NCBI GenBank assembly: GCA_003134045.1
Contig: PLAH01000077.1
Location: 1 to 64,000, forward strand
Reading direction: 5' to 3'
DNA length: 64,000 bases
Origin: Gammaproteobacteria bacterium
GTDB taxonomy: Bacteria; Pseudomonadota; Gammaproteobacteria; Steroidobacterales; Steroidobacteraceae
The notes under the pieces are model-generated. The model was not told where the DNA came from, did no database searches, and was given only the letters and a program-made list of their open reading frames with translations. This document shows positions 43,838 through 52,795 of this stretch, piece after piece. The translations under genes were made by a program, and so were the position numbers. Position 1 is the stretch's first letter; every line of letters starts with the position of its first letter.

Positions 43838-45949
43838 TCAATAGCTGACCGTGAAGCGCAGTCCGAAGGTGCGCGGCGGTTCGAGGTACGTGGTCCCGGG
43901 ACCGGGTACGCCGGCCGCGGCAATCGCCGCAATGACCGCTCGGTTCTGGATGTTTTTGATCCATGCACCCACGCTCCACTTGGTCGCATCGTAGGTGAGC
44001 GAGGCATCGCCCTTATTGGATTTGACCTGCTCCGTGCCCGGAACATGGTTAAAGGTGCCCCACCAGGAACTCTCGAAACGCCAATCGATGTGCGCCCGGA
44101 GCGTCGCGTCGCCCACCGGCGTATTGTGAGTGAAGCCGGCCGTCGCGGTCAGATCCGGTGCGTAGCCCACCTGATATCCCTCGTAACTCTGCCCCTGCGG
44201 CGTGACGAAATCGACGTTGCGTGCGTGCGAATAGCCGACATTGACATTCACCTGGTCATCCCTGAACACGCGCATCAATACGTCCAGCTGATCGCCTCTG
44301 ATAGCCACCTTCTGCGCATTGAAGAGCGGATTATAGGCCGCGGCCACATCGTAGCTTTGTTCCAGAAGATCACGGTAATCGTAGTAATAGGCTTCATCGT
44401 TGACTTGCAGGCGATCGTCCAACCACCGCGATTTGATGCCCACGGTGTAGGAGAGCAGTTTCGACGGCTTAACCTCATTGCTGAAAGTCGGGGTATTCGG
44501 CAACTCATTGAACGTTCCCGGCTGATACCCCGTTTGCACCGTCCCGTACACCATTGCCTTTGGCAAAATGTCATCCTCCAGTCCGACTTTCCAGTCAAGA
44601 TGATCGTAAGTCTTGCCGTAGGTATACGGGTCTCCGCCCAAAGCCTCCGGCTCGAGGCCATTCGAGGAGTGGTCGGTGGAACTCAGCCGGCCGCCGATGA
44701 TGCCGCGAAATGTATCGGTAAAGCTATACTTCAGTTGACCGTAGGCCGCATAGCCCGCCTCCCGGTTCGCTCCGACGCTGTCTTGATTGAAAGCCATCGG
44801 CAAATTGATGAACAATGCCAACGCGCTATAGCTGCGCATGTTGTAGTAGTACAGCCCGGCCAACCAATTGAATGGTCCGCTATCGGTGCCCGCCAATCGC
44901 AGCTCTTGTGAGAATTGGTTGTAGTGGCCGATGTTGCTTGATTCGATGGCGCTGAGCCAGTACGCGGGTCGCGAATCCAAATACAAGTAGGACGGCAGGT
45001 AGCTCAAGGTCGCATCCGCAAATCGGTAGTCTACTTGGCCGCCGATAGTCACGCTCGTGTAGTGATTGGCCTCGGCCGCCGTGGTGCCGAAGGGTCCCGC
45101 ATTAGCTCCCGTTCGAGTGTCATTCCACGGATTGGAGGACAGAAAGCACATCTCGCAAAAGCCGCCCGTGTTTGGACTAGTCCCTTTGTTGACCAGATTG
45201 GCGGACTCACCGTACTTACCCGCGCCCTGCGCCCAAAAATAGGCTGACAGCGCATCGTTGGGATTGTAGAGCGAAGAAAGCCGCAAACTCACGTCGTTCG
45301 CCGAGTCCGCGCCGGTAGTCATGTAGCCTTCGTGCTTGTCGTAATCGAGCGCCGCCCGGAACGCCAAGGTATCGGAGCCTTTGATGTTCTGCGTGACCGT
45401 CCCATGCACCATCGAATAATTGCCCACCTCCAACACCGTGGTACCGTCATCGTTGAAGCCGGGCCGCGCCGGCGTTATGTTGATCGCGCCCCCGGCGGCG
45501 CTTCGTCCATACAGAGTACCCTGCGGGCCGGGCAGCACTTCCAGCTGTTCAAGGTCAAAGAAGGCAGCGCTCGTCGCTTCGCGCGGCACATAGATGCCCG
45601 CCAAATTGAAGGCCACCAATGGTTCGACATTGGCCTCATCGAGGGTCGAGCCAATTCCGCGAACGATGACCTGGGTATTATTCTGCTCCGGCTGGAAGCG
45701 CACAGAGGGCACCAACTTTTGCGCCTCGCGCAAATCCGAGACGCCTTGATCGACCAGCGATTCGGCCGTAACCACGGTCACTGCCGCCTCCACCTTCTGC
45801 AGATTCTGCGTCTGCTTCGTCGCTGTCACCGTAATCTCGGCTAGCGCATCTTCGCCCGCGGCGGGCGCGGCGGCGGCCATGGTTATCTGCGTGCTCAATA
45901 TCGCGCACAACGTGGTGCTCGCGCAAACAGTCAAGGCGTTCCGTAGCAT
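43838..45949 (-). CDS. TonB-dependent outer-membrane receptor
   Basis: 703 residues from MLRNALTVCAST with a signal peptide to about residue 35. Plug domain (about 38-160): ITVTATKQTQNLQKVEAAVTVV, then VIVRGIGS and LYGRSAAGGAINI. The rest is a 22-stranded barrel ending in the aromatic TFGLRFTVSY. Of the type used by sphingomonads and related bacteria for aromatic, terpenoid or other non-siderophore substrates rather than iron; no Fur site seen. Located within the catabolic region, so probably its uptake porin. Confidence 0.9.
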   Translation of the reverse strand: MLRNALTVCASTTLCAILSTQITMAAAAPAAGEDALAEITVTATKQTQNLQKVEAAVTVVTAESLVDQGVSDLREAQKLVPSVRFQPEQNNTQVIVRGIGSTLDEANVEPLVAFNLAGIYVPREATSAAFFDLEQLEVLPGPQGTLYGRSAAGGAINITPARPGFNDDGTTVLEVGNYSMVHGTVTQNIKGSDTLAFRAALDYDKHEGYMTTGADSANDVSLRLSSLYNPNDALSAYFWAQGAGKYGESANLVNKGTSPNTGGFCEMCFLSSNPWNDTRTGANAGPFGTTAAEANHYTSVTIGGQVDYRFADATLSYLPSYLYLDSRPAYWLSAIESSNIGHYNQFSQELRLAGTDSGPFNWLAGLYYYNMRSYSALALFINLPMAFNQDSVGANREAGYAAYGQLKYSFTDTFRGIIGGRLSSTDHSSNGLEPEALGGDPYTYGKTYDHLDWKVGLEDDILPKAMVYGTVQTGYQPGTFNELPNTPTFSNEVKPSKLLSYTVGIKSRWLDDRLQVNDEAYYYDYRDLLEQSYDVAAAYNPLFNAQKVAIRGDQLDVLMRVFRDDQVNVNVGYSHARNVDFVTPQGQSYEGYQVGYAPDLTATAGFTHNTPVGDATLRAHIDWRFESSWWGTFNHVPGTEQVKSNKGDASLTYDATKWSVGAWIKNIQNRAVIAAIAAAGVPGPGTTYLEPPRTFGLRFTVSY

Positions 45950-46632
45950 TTGATAGTTCCCGTAACGAATGGAATTCGGCGTCGCATTCTTCGACACGAG
46001 CATCTCTAGATCCGCACGCAAAATGAGTCAACGCGAGTTGAAACATCAGGTTCACGAAAGACGGAATTGGAGTGTGTTTTCGGCATTTACTTCCCCCGCA
46101 CAATTCATTTATTTATTGGTTCGACGAAGGGATACTATCCATCCTCCCGCCCGACCACTAATGACAATCAGTTATAGACAGTATTTCGTATCGATATAGA
46201 ACGCATCGTCCATCCACCTGAAACATTACATCGCGACAATGTGAAATGCCGTTATTCGGCAGGAGTCGCTCGGAGAATAATCCGGCCATCTGCCGATCGG
46301 GGAATACGGGGGCCTATTCGCCATCGATCGTCGTCATACCATGAGCCGCATAAGCTGTATGACCATTAGTCATTGGTCATGGTATGGAGCGTTAGGCAAT
46401 TTAAGGTGGTGAAGCTTGAGCGAAGAACGTTTCAAGAGCATGTGAAATCGTTGGATAAGACGCTCCAAGCGCCAGGCTCGCCTGCAATGAGCGAAGTTGC
46501 TAGTTAATCCCATGCAACAAAGGACGCCGCCAGCCCCACCCGCCCCCTCTCTTAGCTTTAATCAGTCGCGAACTCTAGCTTTATTGTATGCGGCGGCTAT
46601 TGGAAATAACGCGTGCCCCAGGAAAAACTAAT
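45950..46632. other. divergent promoter region with regulator palindrome
   Basis: About 680 bases between the divergent TonB receptor and the short-chain dehydrogenase, so it should hold both promoters. It includes a perfect 22-bp inverted repeat at 46359-46380. A 42-codon frame at 46379-46507 is not convincing. Confidence 0.5.
46359..46380. promoter_or_regulatory. 22-bp inverted repeat, candidate MarR-type operator
   Basis: ATGACCA and TGGTCAT are perfect 7-base arms around 8 bases (TTAGTCAT). Symmetry, length and position between divergent catabolic genes suggest a dimeric-regulator site. Confidence 0.5.
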
Positions 46633-47397
46633 ATGCACAATGATAGACAGTCAAAGCACGGTAAGGTTGCCCTTGTCACCGGCGCCGGCCGCGGACTCGG
46701 TCTTGCGTTTGCGGAGCGACTTGCCGCTGAAGGCGCGACCGTGATCGCAGCGGATAAGACACCGGCACCGATGCTAGTGGCGGAACTCCTGGCGCGCGGC
46801 GCAAGTGCCGCCGAGTTCTACGCTGCTGATGTCTCGGACGAGCGGCAAGTAAAGCTATTGACTGAGGCGATTTTGGAAAAGTTCGGCCGCTGCGACATTA
46901 TCGTCAATAACGCGGGGATCAGTCCGATGAAGGCGTTTTCCGAGCTATCGATCCAGGACTGGCGCCAGGTCATGTCCGTGAATGTCGAGAGTATGTTTCT
47001 CGTGTGCCACGCACTGATCCCTGCAATGATCGGCCATAAATATGGACGGATCGTTAACATCGCGTCCAACACGCTCGGCCTCGTCATCAACGGCTTCACG
47101 CATTATATCGCGTCAAAGGGCGCGGTCGTCGGATTCACACGAGGGCTCGCCTCGGAGGTTGGTATCCATGGCATCACGGCGAACTGTATCGCGCCCGGTC
47201 TTACCCGAACACCCCATACCAACGCAGCTTTTCCAGACGGAGATGCCTTCCAGCATTTTGCCCAGGCTCAAGCAATCAAGCGTCCGGAACTGCCTGAGGA
47301 TTTGGTCGGCGCGATGTCATTCTTAACGTCGGATGATTCTGCGTTTATTACGGGGCAAACGCTGGTGGTGGATGGTGGGTTACTACGCAGCCTTTAA
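46633..47397 (+). CDS. short-chain dehydrogenase/reductase (3-oxoacyl-reductase type)
   Basis: 254 residues from MHNDRQSK. NAD(P)-binding TGAGRGLG, NNAG, Ser in NIASNT, catalytic YIASK, and the C-terminal GQTLVVDGG. A classical SDR with all active-site residues. It opens the cluster right of the palindrome. Substrate unknown; oxidation or reduction of an alcohol/ketone intermediate of the catabolic pathway is likely. Confidence 0.88.
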   Translation: MHNDRQSKHGKVALVTGAGRGLGLAFAERLAAEGATVIAADKTPAPMLVAELLARGASAAEFYAADVSDERQVKLLTEAILEKFGRCDIIVNNAGISPMKAFSELSIQDWRQVMSVNVESMFLVCHALIPAMIGHKYGRIVNIASNTLGLVINGFTHYIASKGAVVGFTRGLASEVGIHGITANCIAPGLTRTPHTNAAFPDGDAFQHFAQAQAIKRPELPEDLVGAMSFLTSDDSAFITGQTLVVDGGLLRSL

Positions 47398-47477
47398 TCG
47401 ATCACTTCTTTTGCGATGCGGCACTTTTAACGCAATAACGGTTGCAGACAAGTTGGGGGGTTGAGCATTCGAGCGCC

Positions 47478-48248
47478 TCACCAAGCCAGCACACCGCCAT
47501 CCACACGGATGTCCGCGCCCGTGACATAAGAGGCATCGCTACTGGCCAAGAATGCCACGACGCTCGCGACTTCCTCGGGCTGACCCATGCGATTTATCAT
47601 GGCACGTCCCAGCTGCTTTTTGGACCAGACGGGGTCCTCGAGTATCGGTCGCGTCTGGTTGGTTTCGATCGTTCCCGGTGATACGGAGTTGGCCCGGATC
47701 CCATGCAGCCGTCCTTCCATCGCCAGATGGCGGGTCAAAGACAGCACGCCGCCTTTGGCCGCTGAATGGGCAAGGCCCGGCAGCAGCTCGAGCCCCATCC
47801 AAGCGGATATCGACGCCGTGTTCACGATCGCACCCCTGGATTTTACCAACTCGGGCCACGTCGCCCGTGTCAGGAGGAACACCAGGTTCAGTTCCTCGTT
47901 GATGGTCTTGTACCAAGTATCATCGCTCATCTCGCCGATCCACGCGAAATAGGCCATCGCGCCGTTGTTGAAAAGCACGTCGACGCCGCCGAAACGCTTC
48001 ACGGCCTCGGCTACGAGCCGCTCACATTGGTCCTTGTTCGTCAGATCCAACGGATGAACGGAGATCATGCTGCCGCCCGCTTGCTCGACCAATCGCACAG
48101 TCTCGGCCGCTGCCGACACGGCGATGTCACAGCCGACCACGTTGGCGCCCTCGGCCGCGAAGCGCAACGCGGTGGCACGTCCGATGCTGCCTCCCGAACC
48201 GGTCACGATGCAGGTCTTGCCCGCCAACCGCTGATTGATATCGGTCAT
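47478..48248 (-). CDS. short-chain dehydrogenase/reductase with the catalytic Tyr replaced by His
   Basis: 256 residues. Cofactor motif TGSGGSIG and NNGA, Ser146 in NTASISAW and Lys165 are in place, but the catalytic Tyr position reads His161 (AHSAAKGG instead of YxAxK). The rest of the fold and C-terminal GADIRVDGG are intact, so the gene is under selection. It overlaps the SnoaL-like gene as ATGA. Loss of Tyr normally removes dehydrogenase activity, so it may have another function or rely on His. Confidence 0.82.
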   Translation of the reverse strand: MTDINQRLAGKTCIVTGSGGSIGRATALRFAAEGANVVGCDIAVSAAAETVRLVEQAGGSMISVHPLDLTNKDQCERLVAEAVKRFGGVDVLFNNGAMAYFAWIGEMSDDTWYKTINEELNLVFLLTRATWPELVKSRGAIVNTASISAWMGLELLPGLAHSAAKGGVLSLTRHLAMEGRLHGIRANSVSPGTIETNQTRPILEDPVWSKKQLGRAMINRMGQPEEVASVVAFLASSDASYVTGADIRVDGGVLAW

Positions 48249-48655
48249 CGAGAGTTCTCTGCGCTACCGAACAACGGAGCCAAATCGATGAAGATCCAAA
48301 GACGGTCGATTTTACGATCGCCGACTCGTCGCAGGTGGCTTGCCACCGGCATGCTCACCTCGCTACCGTCCTTTCGTATGTACGTAACGACCGCCATCTG
48401 CGCGGCCAGATCGTCCGTTGACACCAGCGCCTCACGTCGATGCCGCATTCCGCTGAGTGAGCTGTAGAACTGTCGGAAGGCTTGCTCCGCCGCCGCCCTT
48501 CCGTGAATCGGCGGTGCATTGCCAAATCGCACTTCGATCGTATCCACATACCACGCCAGCAGTTTCTCGACACTAAGCGTGTCGGCATCGCGAAAAAAAG
48601 CACTCACCCAATCGTCGTAGGCAGTTATCGCGGCAATATTAGCGTTCGAGCTCAT
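48245..48655 (-). CDS. SnoaL/NTF2-like polyketide-cyclase-fold protein
   Basis: 136 residues with the cone-shaped NTF2-like fold: LLAWYVDTIEVRFGNAPPIHGRAAAEQAFRQFYSSLSGMRHRRE, then a beta-sheet half ending WIFIDLAPLF. Includes ketosteroid isomerases, SnoaL cyclases and small dehydratases. GGGGAGAG before the ATG fixes the start. Translationally coupled to the SDR gene. A substrate-binding or isomerase role in a terpenoid or steroid-like route is possible. Confidence 0.72.
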   Translation of the reverse strand: MSSNANIAAITAYDDWVSAFFRDADTLSVEKLLAWYVDTIEVRFGNAPPIHGRAAAEQAFRQFYSSLSGMRHRREALVSTDDLAAQMAVVTYIRKDGSEVSMPVASHLRRVGDRKIDRLWIFIDLAPLFGSAENSR

Positions 48656-48888
48656 AATTCTCTCCCCAGGGCCAGCAGCGACCAGCATGAATTTTCGCAA
48701 AGAATACCCAGTGAAGCGATAGAAACGACAATCACCTTCTGACATACGAGGAATGCCTCTACGGAATACACGGCAACCAGCCATCTTGCGACGTCTTTAT
48801 CGACCCGATAGTGATTGACGGTACCGGAATTGCGTTCTATGGTCTCGCTCCAAAATGTGTTACCGACTTCGCAACTGAGGAGCTGTTA

Positions 48889-50103
48889 ATGGCTGACACA
48901 GAATTGAAGACGGATCCGATTGAGGTGGGTTCATGGAGCTGCTATACGACGGCGCCCGCGCGGTCCCTCGAGCTGTTCGAAGAGGTACGCAGGACGTGCC
49001 CGGTCGCGCACAGCGACGGACACGATGGTTTCTACATGCTGCTCAATTACGACGACGTTAAGCGTGCAATGAACGACTACAAGACGTTCTCCTCCGAACC
49101 TCAGGTGTTGCGCCCCATGCTGCCGCGCAAACCCATCCCCGCTCTCGAAATGGATCCGCCCCGCCACAATCAGTGGCGCGCCATTTTCAATGGTGCGATT
49201 ACCTACAAAACTGCGAAGAGCATGGAAGCTTTCGTGCGCAGCGACATCAATCATCACATCGACGACTTCATCGAGTCGGGCAGCTGCGATCTGATTCGGC
49301 AGCTCGCTGAACCGGTGCCCGCAGAGACCATCTGCCGCATGGTGGGCATTGACGATTCCTTGGTGCCAACCGTGCGCGAAAGAGCCCTGGCCATGTTCGC
49401 GGCACAAGGTGCCCCAGAGGAGTTCGGACGCCGCCAGGCGGCTTTTGCCGAGGTTACGGTGTCAGAGGTACACGCCCGGCGCCGGAAGCCCAGGCTAGAT
49501 TATTTGACGCATCTGGCCAGCGTGGAGATCGACGGTCGGCCGCTCGACGACAACGACTACGTGGTCCTGCTGGCGGCATTTCTTGGAGCGGGTCATCACA
49601 GCACGACCTCCGCCATGGCCAGCCTGATTTACGAAGTATTCTCGAAGCCTGACGTGCGCGATGCTCTCCGGCAAGATGCCAACAAGATCGGCGCCGCCAT
49701 CGAAGAGGCGCTGCGACTGCGACCCCCATTTTTCGGATTTTTTCGACGCACGACTCAGCCCACCACCATGGCGGGTGTGGAAATCCCCGCCGAGGCCACC
49801 GTGTATATGGGATGGGCCGCCGCCAACCGGGACCCACGGATGTTCGACGCGCCCACCGAATTTCGATTGAATCGCCCGAACAATCGCCATCTGAGTTTTG
49901 GCCTCGGCATTCATACCTGTCCTGGCGCTGCCTTGGCCCGCATGGAACTGCGGGTGGTGCTCGAGGAGCTCTTGCGGCGGTTGCCGGATCTAACGATAAC
50001 TTTGGAGAACGCTACATATCAGTTCGGTGGCGGCGACTATTCGTTCCTCGCGCAGCTGCCGGCAACCTTCACTCCCGCTCGCCGCGAGCACGTCGCCTTA
50101 TGA
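48889..50103 (+). CDS. cytochrome P450 monooxygenase
   Basis: 404 residues. I-helix LAAFLGAGHHSTTSAM (with the acid/alcohol pair replaced by HH-STT), K-helix EEALRLRPP (ExxR) and haem loop FGLGIHTCPGAALAR with the cysteine ligand are intact. The soluble bacterial type needs ferredoxin and reductase, which are not adjacent. ATG at 48889 with GAGGAG upstream; the open frame reaches further left without coding signs. Divergent from SnoaL/SDR. Probably hydroxylates a hydrophobic substrate taken up by the TonB receptor. Confidence 0.9.
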   Translation: MADTELKTDPIEVGSWSCYTTAPARSLELFEEVRRTCPVAHSDGHDGFYMLLNYDDVKRAMNDYKTFSSEPQVLRPMLPRKPIPALEMDPPRHNQWRAIFNGAITYKTAKSMEAFVRSDINHHIDDFIESGSCDLIRQLAEPVPAETICRMVGIDDSLVPTVRERALAMFAAQGAPEEFGRRQAAFAEVTVSEVHARRRKPRLDYLTHLASVEIDGRPLDDNDYVVLLAAFLGAGHHSTTSAMASLIYEVFSKPDVRDALRQDANKIGAAIEEALRLRPPFFGFFRRTTQPTTMAGVEIPAEATVYMGWAAANRDPRMFDAPTEFRLNRPNNRHLSFGLGIHTCPGAALARMELRVVLEELLRRLPDLTITLENATYQFGGGDYSFLAQLPATFTPARREHVAL

Positions 50104-50247
50104 CGAGGGGCAGAGAGTCTACCGCGAATTCCTGAGAATCCGAGGGACAGCGGGCTAACTATGCCCGTCGCAAGCCCGACGCCGCCCGTCGCTACTGCGA
50201 ACGCAGTTCATCAAATATCAGGCGTTGTCGCCGTCGGCATCCACGCC

Positions 50248-50724
50248 CTAGGCGTCCTGATTGGCGCGTCCGCGATCATCGACTATGCGGCGCACCGCGG
50301 CCATCGTAGAAGCAACCGCGCCGAGATAGGCTCCTTCCATCGGTGCGAAATGCGCCCGCTCCTCGTCGCTGCCGTCTGGCACCCCATCCTTGGTCAGCCC
50401 AAATGCAAAGGTCAGCGTGAGGTTCCCCGCCTCGTCCTCGCCGATGGTGTTTTCGATCCGGCCACGCTCGATGCCCGCGATGCGTTCGAATACGACTTGG
50501 CGTTCGGGCTCGAAGGTGACTTTTTCGCGGGCAGGCAGGCCGTTGAACTCGATGTCGCGAATGAGCCAGCCGTCGCCCTTCTCGATCACTTCGCACTTCT
50601 TCATCTGCGGAACATACGGTAATGCGTTATTCGCTTTCATGAGCAGACCGGCCCATACATCCTGTCGCGTTAGGACGGATTTCGACGGCTCATTGACGGG
50701 TATGGTTCGCTTCAATTGGTACAC
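50248..50724 (-). CDS. SRPBCC-superfamily protein (DUF1857/AtaL-like)
   Basis: 158 residues, GTG start with GAGGTG just upstream. SRPBCC helix-grip fold pattern: SKSVLTRQDVWAGLLMKANNALPYVPQMKKCEVIEKGDGWLIRDIEFNG..EKVTFEPERQVVFERI..TLTFAFGL and a long C-terminal helix. AtaL-type proteins bind small hydrophobic ligands. Expressed together with the SDR just upstream on the same strand. Confidence 0.72.
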   Translation of the reverse strand: MYQLKRTIPVNEPSKSVLTRQDVWAGLLMKANNALPYVPQMKKCEVIEKGDGWLIRDIEFNGLPAREKVTFEPERQVVFERIAGIERGRIENTIGEDEAGNLTLTFAFGLTKDGVPDGSDEERAHFAPMEGAYLGAVASTMAAVRRIVDDRGRANQDA

Positions 50725-50793
50725 GATTCACCTCGATGAACAACAAAGACTCGGGATTATTGGCTGGCCGTCAGAGACGGTCGACGTTCACGA

Positions 50794-51561
50794 TCAAACG
50801 GCAAGGTAGCCCCCGTCGACGGCCATTGCTGCGCCGTTCATAAACGATGCGTCGCCAGATAAGAGCCATTTTACTGCCTCGCCGATCTCGGCGGGTTCGC
50901 CGAAGCGCCCAATGGGGTGACGTTCCTTGGCTTTGTCGAACATACTCTTAAATCGGGCGTCCTGCGTCAAGCGCGTGATCATGGGTGTCTTGATGATGCC
51001 CGGCAGCACCGCGTTGACCCGGATGCCGCGCGCGCCGTAATCCGCGGCCGCGGCCCGCGTGAGGCCGATGACGCCATGCTTGCTGGCAATGTATTCGGCG
51101 GCATTGGGGATCGCAACCTGGCCGAGCGAGGACGCCGTATTGACGATGGCGCCGCCGCCGGTTGCCAGCATCGCGATCACTTGATACTTCAAGCACCAGA
51201 AGACGCTGGTCAGATCGACCCGGATCGCCCGCTCCCACTGTTCGGTGGTCAATTCATGCAGAGGCCGGCCGCATTGCTCGAGGCCGGCGTTGTTGAAGGC
51301 GCCGTCGAGCCGGCCGTACAGGGCAACGGTCCGTTGCACGAGGTCGCGGACCGCCTCCTCGCGTGCGAGGTCCGCGGGTATGAACTCCGCCACTCCGCCG
51401 GCCGAGCGCACCGCCTCGACGGTGCTCCGGCCCGGTTCCTCGGCGATGTCGGTCACCACGACCTTCGCGCCGGCTTGCGCCAGAACCAAGGAGGCCGCAC
51501 GGCCGATGCCGCCGCCGGCGCCGGTCACGATCACTGATTTGCCCTGAAGTATTCCGGTCAT
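50794..51561 (-). CDS. short-chain dehydrogenase/reductase
   Basis: 255 residues from MTGILQGKSV. Motifs TGAGGGIG, NNAGLEQ, Ser in NTASSLGQ, YIASK and DGGYLAV; a complete classical SDR. Likely oxidises or reduces a pathway alcohol. A start 24 bases upstream is possible. It is separated from the LysR gene by about 120 bases and reads in the same direction. Confidence 0.87.
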   Translation of the reverse strand: MTGILQGKSVIVTGAGGGIGRAASLVLAQAGAKVVVTDIAEEPGRSTVEAVRSAGGVAEFIPADLAREEAVRDLVQRTVALYGRLDGAFNNAGLEQCGRPLHELTTEQWERAIRVDLTSVFWCLKYQVIAMLATGGGAIVNTASSLGQVAIPNAAEYIASKHGVIGLTRAAAADYGARGIRVNAVLPGIIKTPMITRLTQDARFKSMFDKAKERHPIGRFGEPAEIGEAVKWLLSGDASFMNGAAMAVDGGYLAV

Positions 51562-51683
51562 GATACCGAAGGACGCTACGGGCACAGACCGACCGGGTCA
51601 AATCACCTTTCGAAATGCGCCGCATTTCCGGCCGGCATAAGGCCCAGTCGGCGCGCCCTTTTTCGGGTACTCGCTGCGCGTCC

Positions 51684-52652
51684 TCACGTACTCGCAGCTT
51701 GGGCTTGCAGCAAGCTTTGATCGCCGAGGAAGCTCTGCCGCCCATAGAGGCGCGCAAACATCCCACGCAGCCAGCGATTGCCGGGATCGCCGTGGAAACG
51801 CTCGTTCCAGTACTGCGCGATGGGAAAACGGGGAATCTCGATGGGCAGATCGAGCACCGTGACGTCGCCCAAGGCCATGCAGGCCAACGCCAGGCGATGG
51901 GGGACGACGACCAGCAAATCCGTCTTCGAGATGATCGACGTGATTCCCATGGTGTGGGCAACCCGCACCGCGACGCGGCGCGCCACCCCGGCCGACCAGA
52001 AGGCCTTGTCGACCACGCTTTCCTGGGAACCGTGGCCGCCGCCCGAGGGCTGATAAACCAAGTGCGGAGTCTTCAGGAATTGTTCGAAGGTAATGGTGTC
52101 GCGAATGGTGGGATGGTTGTCCCTGACGATGCCGACATAATGTTCCTCGAACAGCACCTGACGATGGATGGAACCTTCGAACTCCTCGAAATAGCCGACG
52201 GCCAGATCCACATCGCCGGATTCGAGCGCCACCCCCCGCATGCGCGACGCTGGCACCTGCACCGTCTGAATATTGACCCCGGGCGCCTCGCGCGAAATGA
52301 GATCCAGCAGCTTGGGCAAGAACACCATTTGCCCCAGATCGCTCAAGTAAATCCTAAATGTCCGATCCGAGGTGTTCGGGTCGAAGCCCAACTGGCGCTC
52401 GATGGCGTTGCGGACGTCGCTCAAGGCCTGACGGATGGGGCCCGCCAACGCTTCCGCGCGCGGTGTCGGCGCCATACCGTCGTTGGTGCGGACGAACAAA
52501 GGATCGTCGAGCAGCTCGCGCAGGCGGTTCAACTGCTTGCTGACCCCGGGTTGCGTCAAATGCAAATTCGACGCGGCCACGGTAACGCTGCGCGCCTGAT
52601 AGATCGCATCGAACACGTGCAATAAGTTCAGATCCAGCCGACTAAAGCTCAT
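51684..52652 (-). CDS. LysR-family transcriptional regulator
   Basis: 322 residues. N-terminal winged HTH LHVFDAIYQARSVTVAASNLHLTQPGVSKQLNRLRELLDDPLFVR, then two-lobed effector domain (95-300). NodD/DntR/NahR type of N-terminus, which often senses aromatic acids. It is divergent from the meta-cleavage operon that starts at 52796, so it almost certainly activates it. Effector unknown. Confidence 0.9.
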   Translation of the reverse strand: MSFSRLDLNLLHVFDAIYQARSVTVAASNLHLTQPGVSKQLNRLRELLDDPLFVRTNDGMAPTPRAEALAGPIRQALSDVRNAIERQLGFDPNTSDRTFRIYLSDLGQMVFLPKLLDLISREAPGVNIQTVQVPASRMRGVALESGDVDLAVGYFEEFEGSIHRQVLFEEHYVGIVRDNHPTIRDTITFEQFLKTPHLVYQPSGGGHGSQESVVDKAFWSAGVARRVAVRVAHTMGITSIISKTDLLVVVPHRLALACMALGDVTVLDLPIEIPRFPIAQYWNERFHGDPGNRWLRGMFARLYGRQSFLGDQSLLQAQAAST

Positions 52653-52795
52653 GATTGTTATACCCCCCCCAGCCGCAGTCTAGCGCTGTTACGCGCGCGC
52701 CGCATCCTGCCGTTGGCTGTATGTCGACAGTGTATTGTCCGTATATCAACTTTTCATTAGACCGGCGCCCTGACACGACGTAACGTGGTCCGGCC
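52653..52795. promoter_or_regulatory. divergent LysR / meta-cleavage operon promoter region
   Basis: 143 bases between lysR and the first operon gene. It contains a GC-rich half with a run of C (TATACCCCCCCC region near 52660) and an AT-rich half, GTATTGTCCGTATATCAAC, suitable for a T-N11-A LysR box. The exact site cannot be fixed by eye. Confidence 0.45.

Noticed and set aside
46379-46507. 42-codon frame after the palindrome
   Set aside because: No ribosome site, no homology and its ATG lies in the regulator repeat.
48889-50103. P450 I-helix HH in place of the usual acid/alcohol pair as a sign of inactivity
   Set aside because: The threonines follow directly and the haem loop is intact; variants at this position are known, so the gene is called functional.
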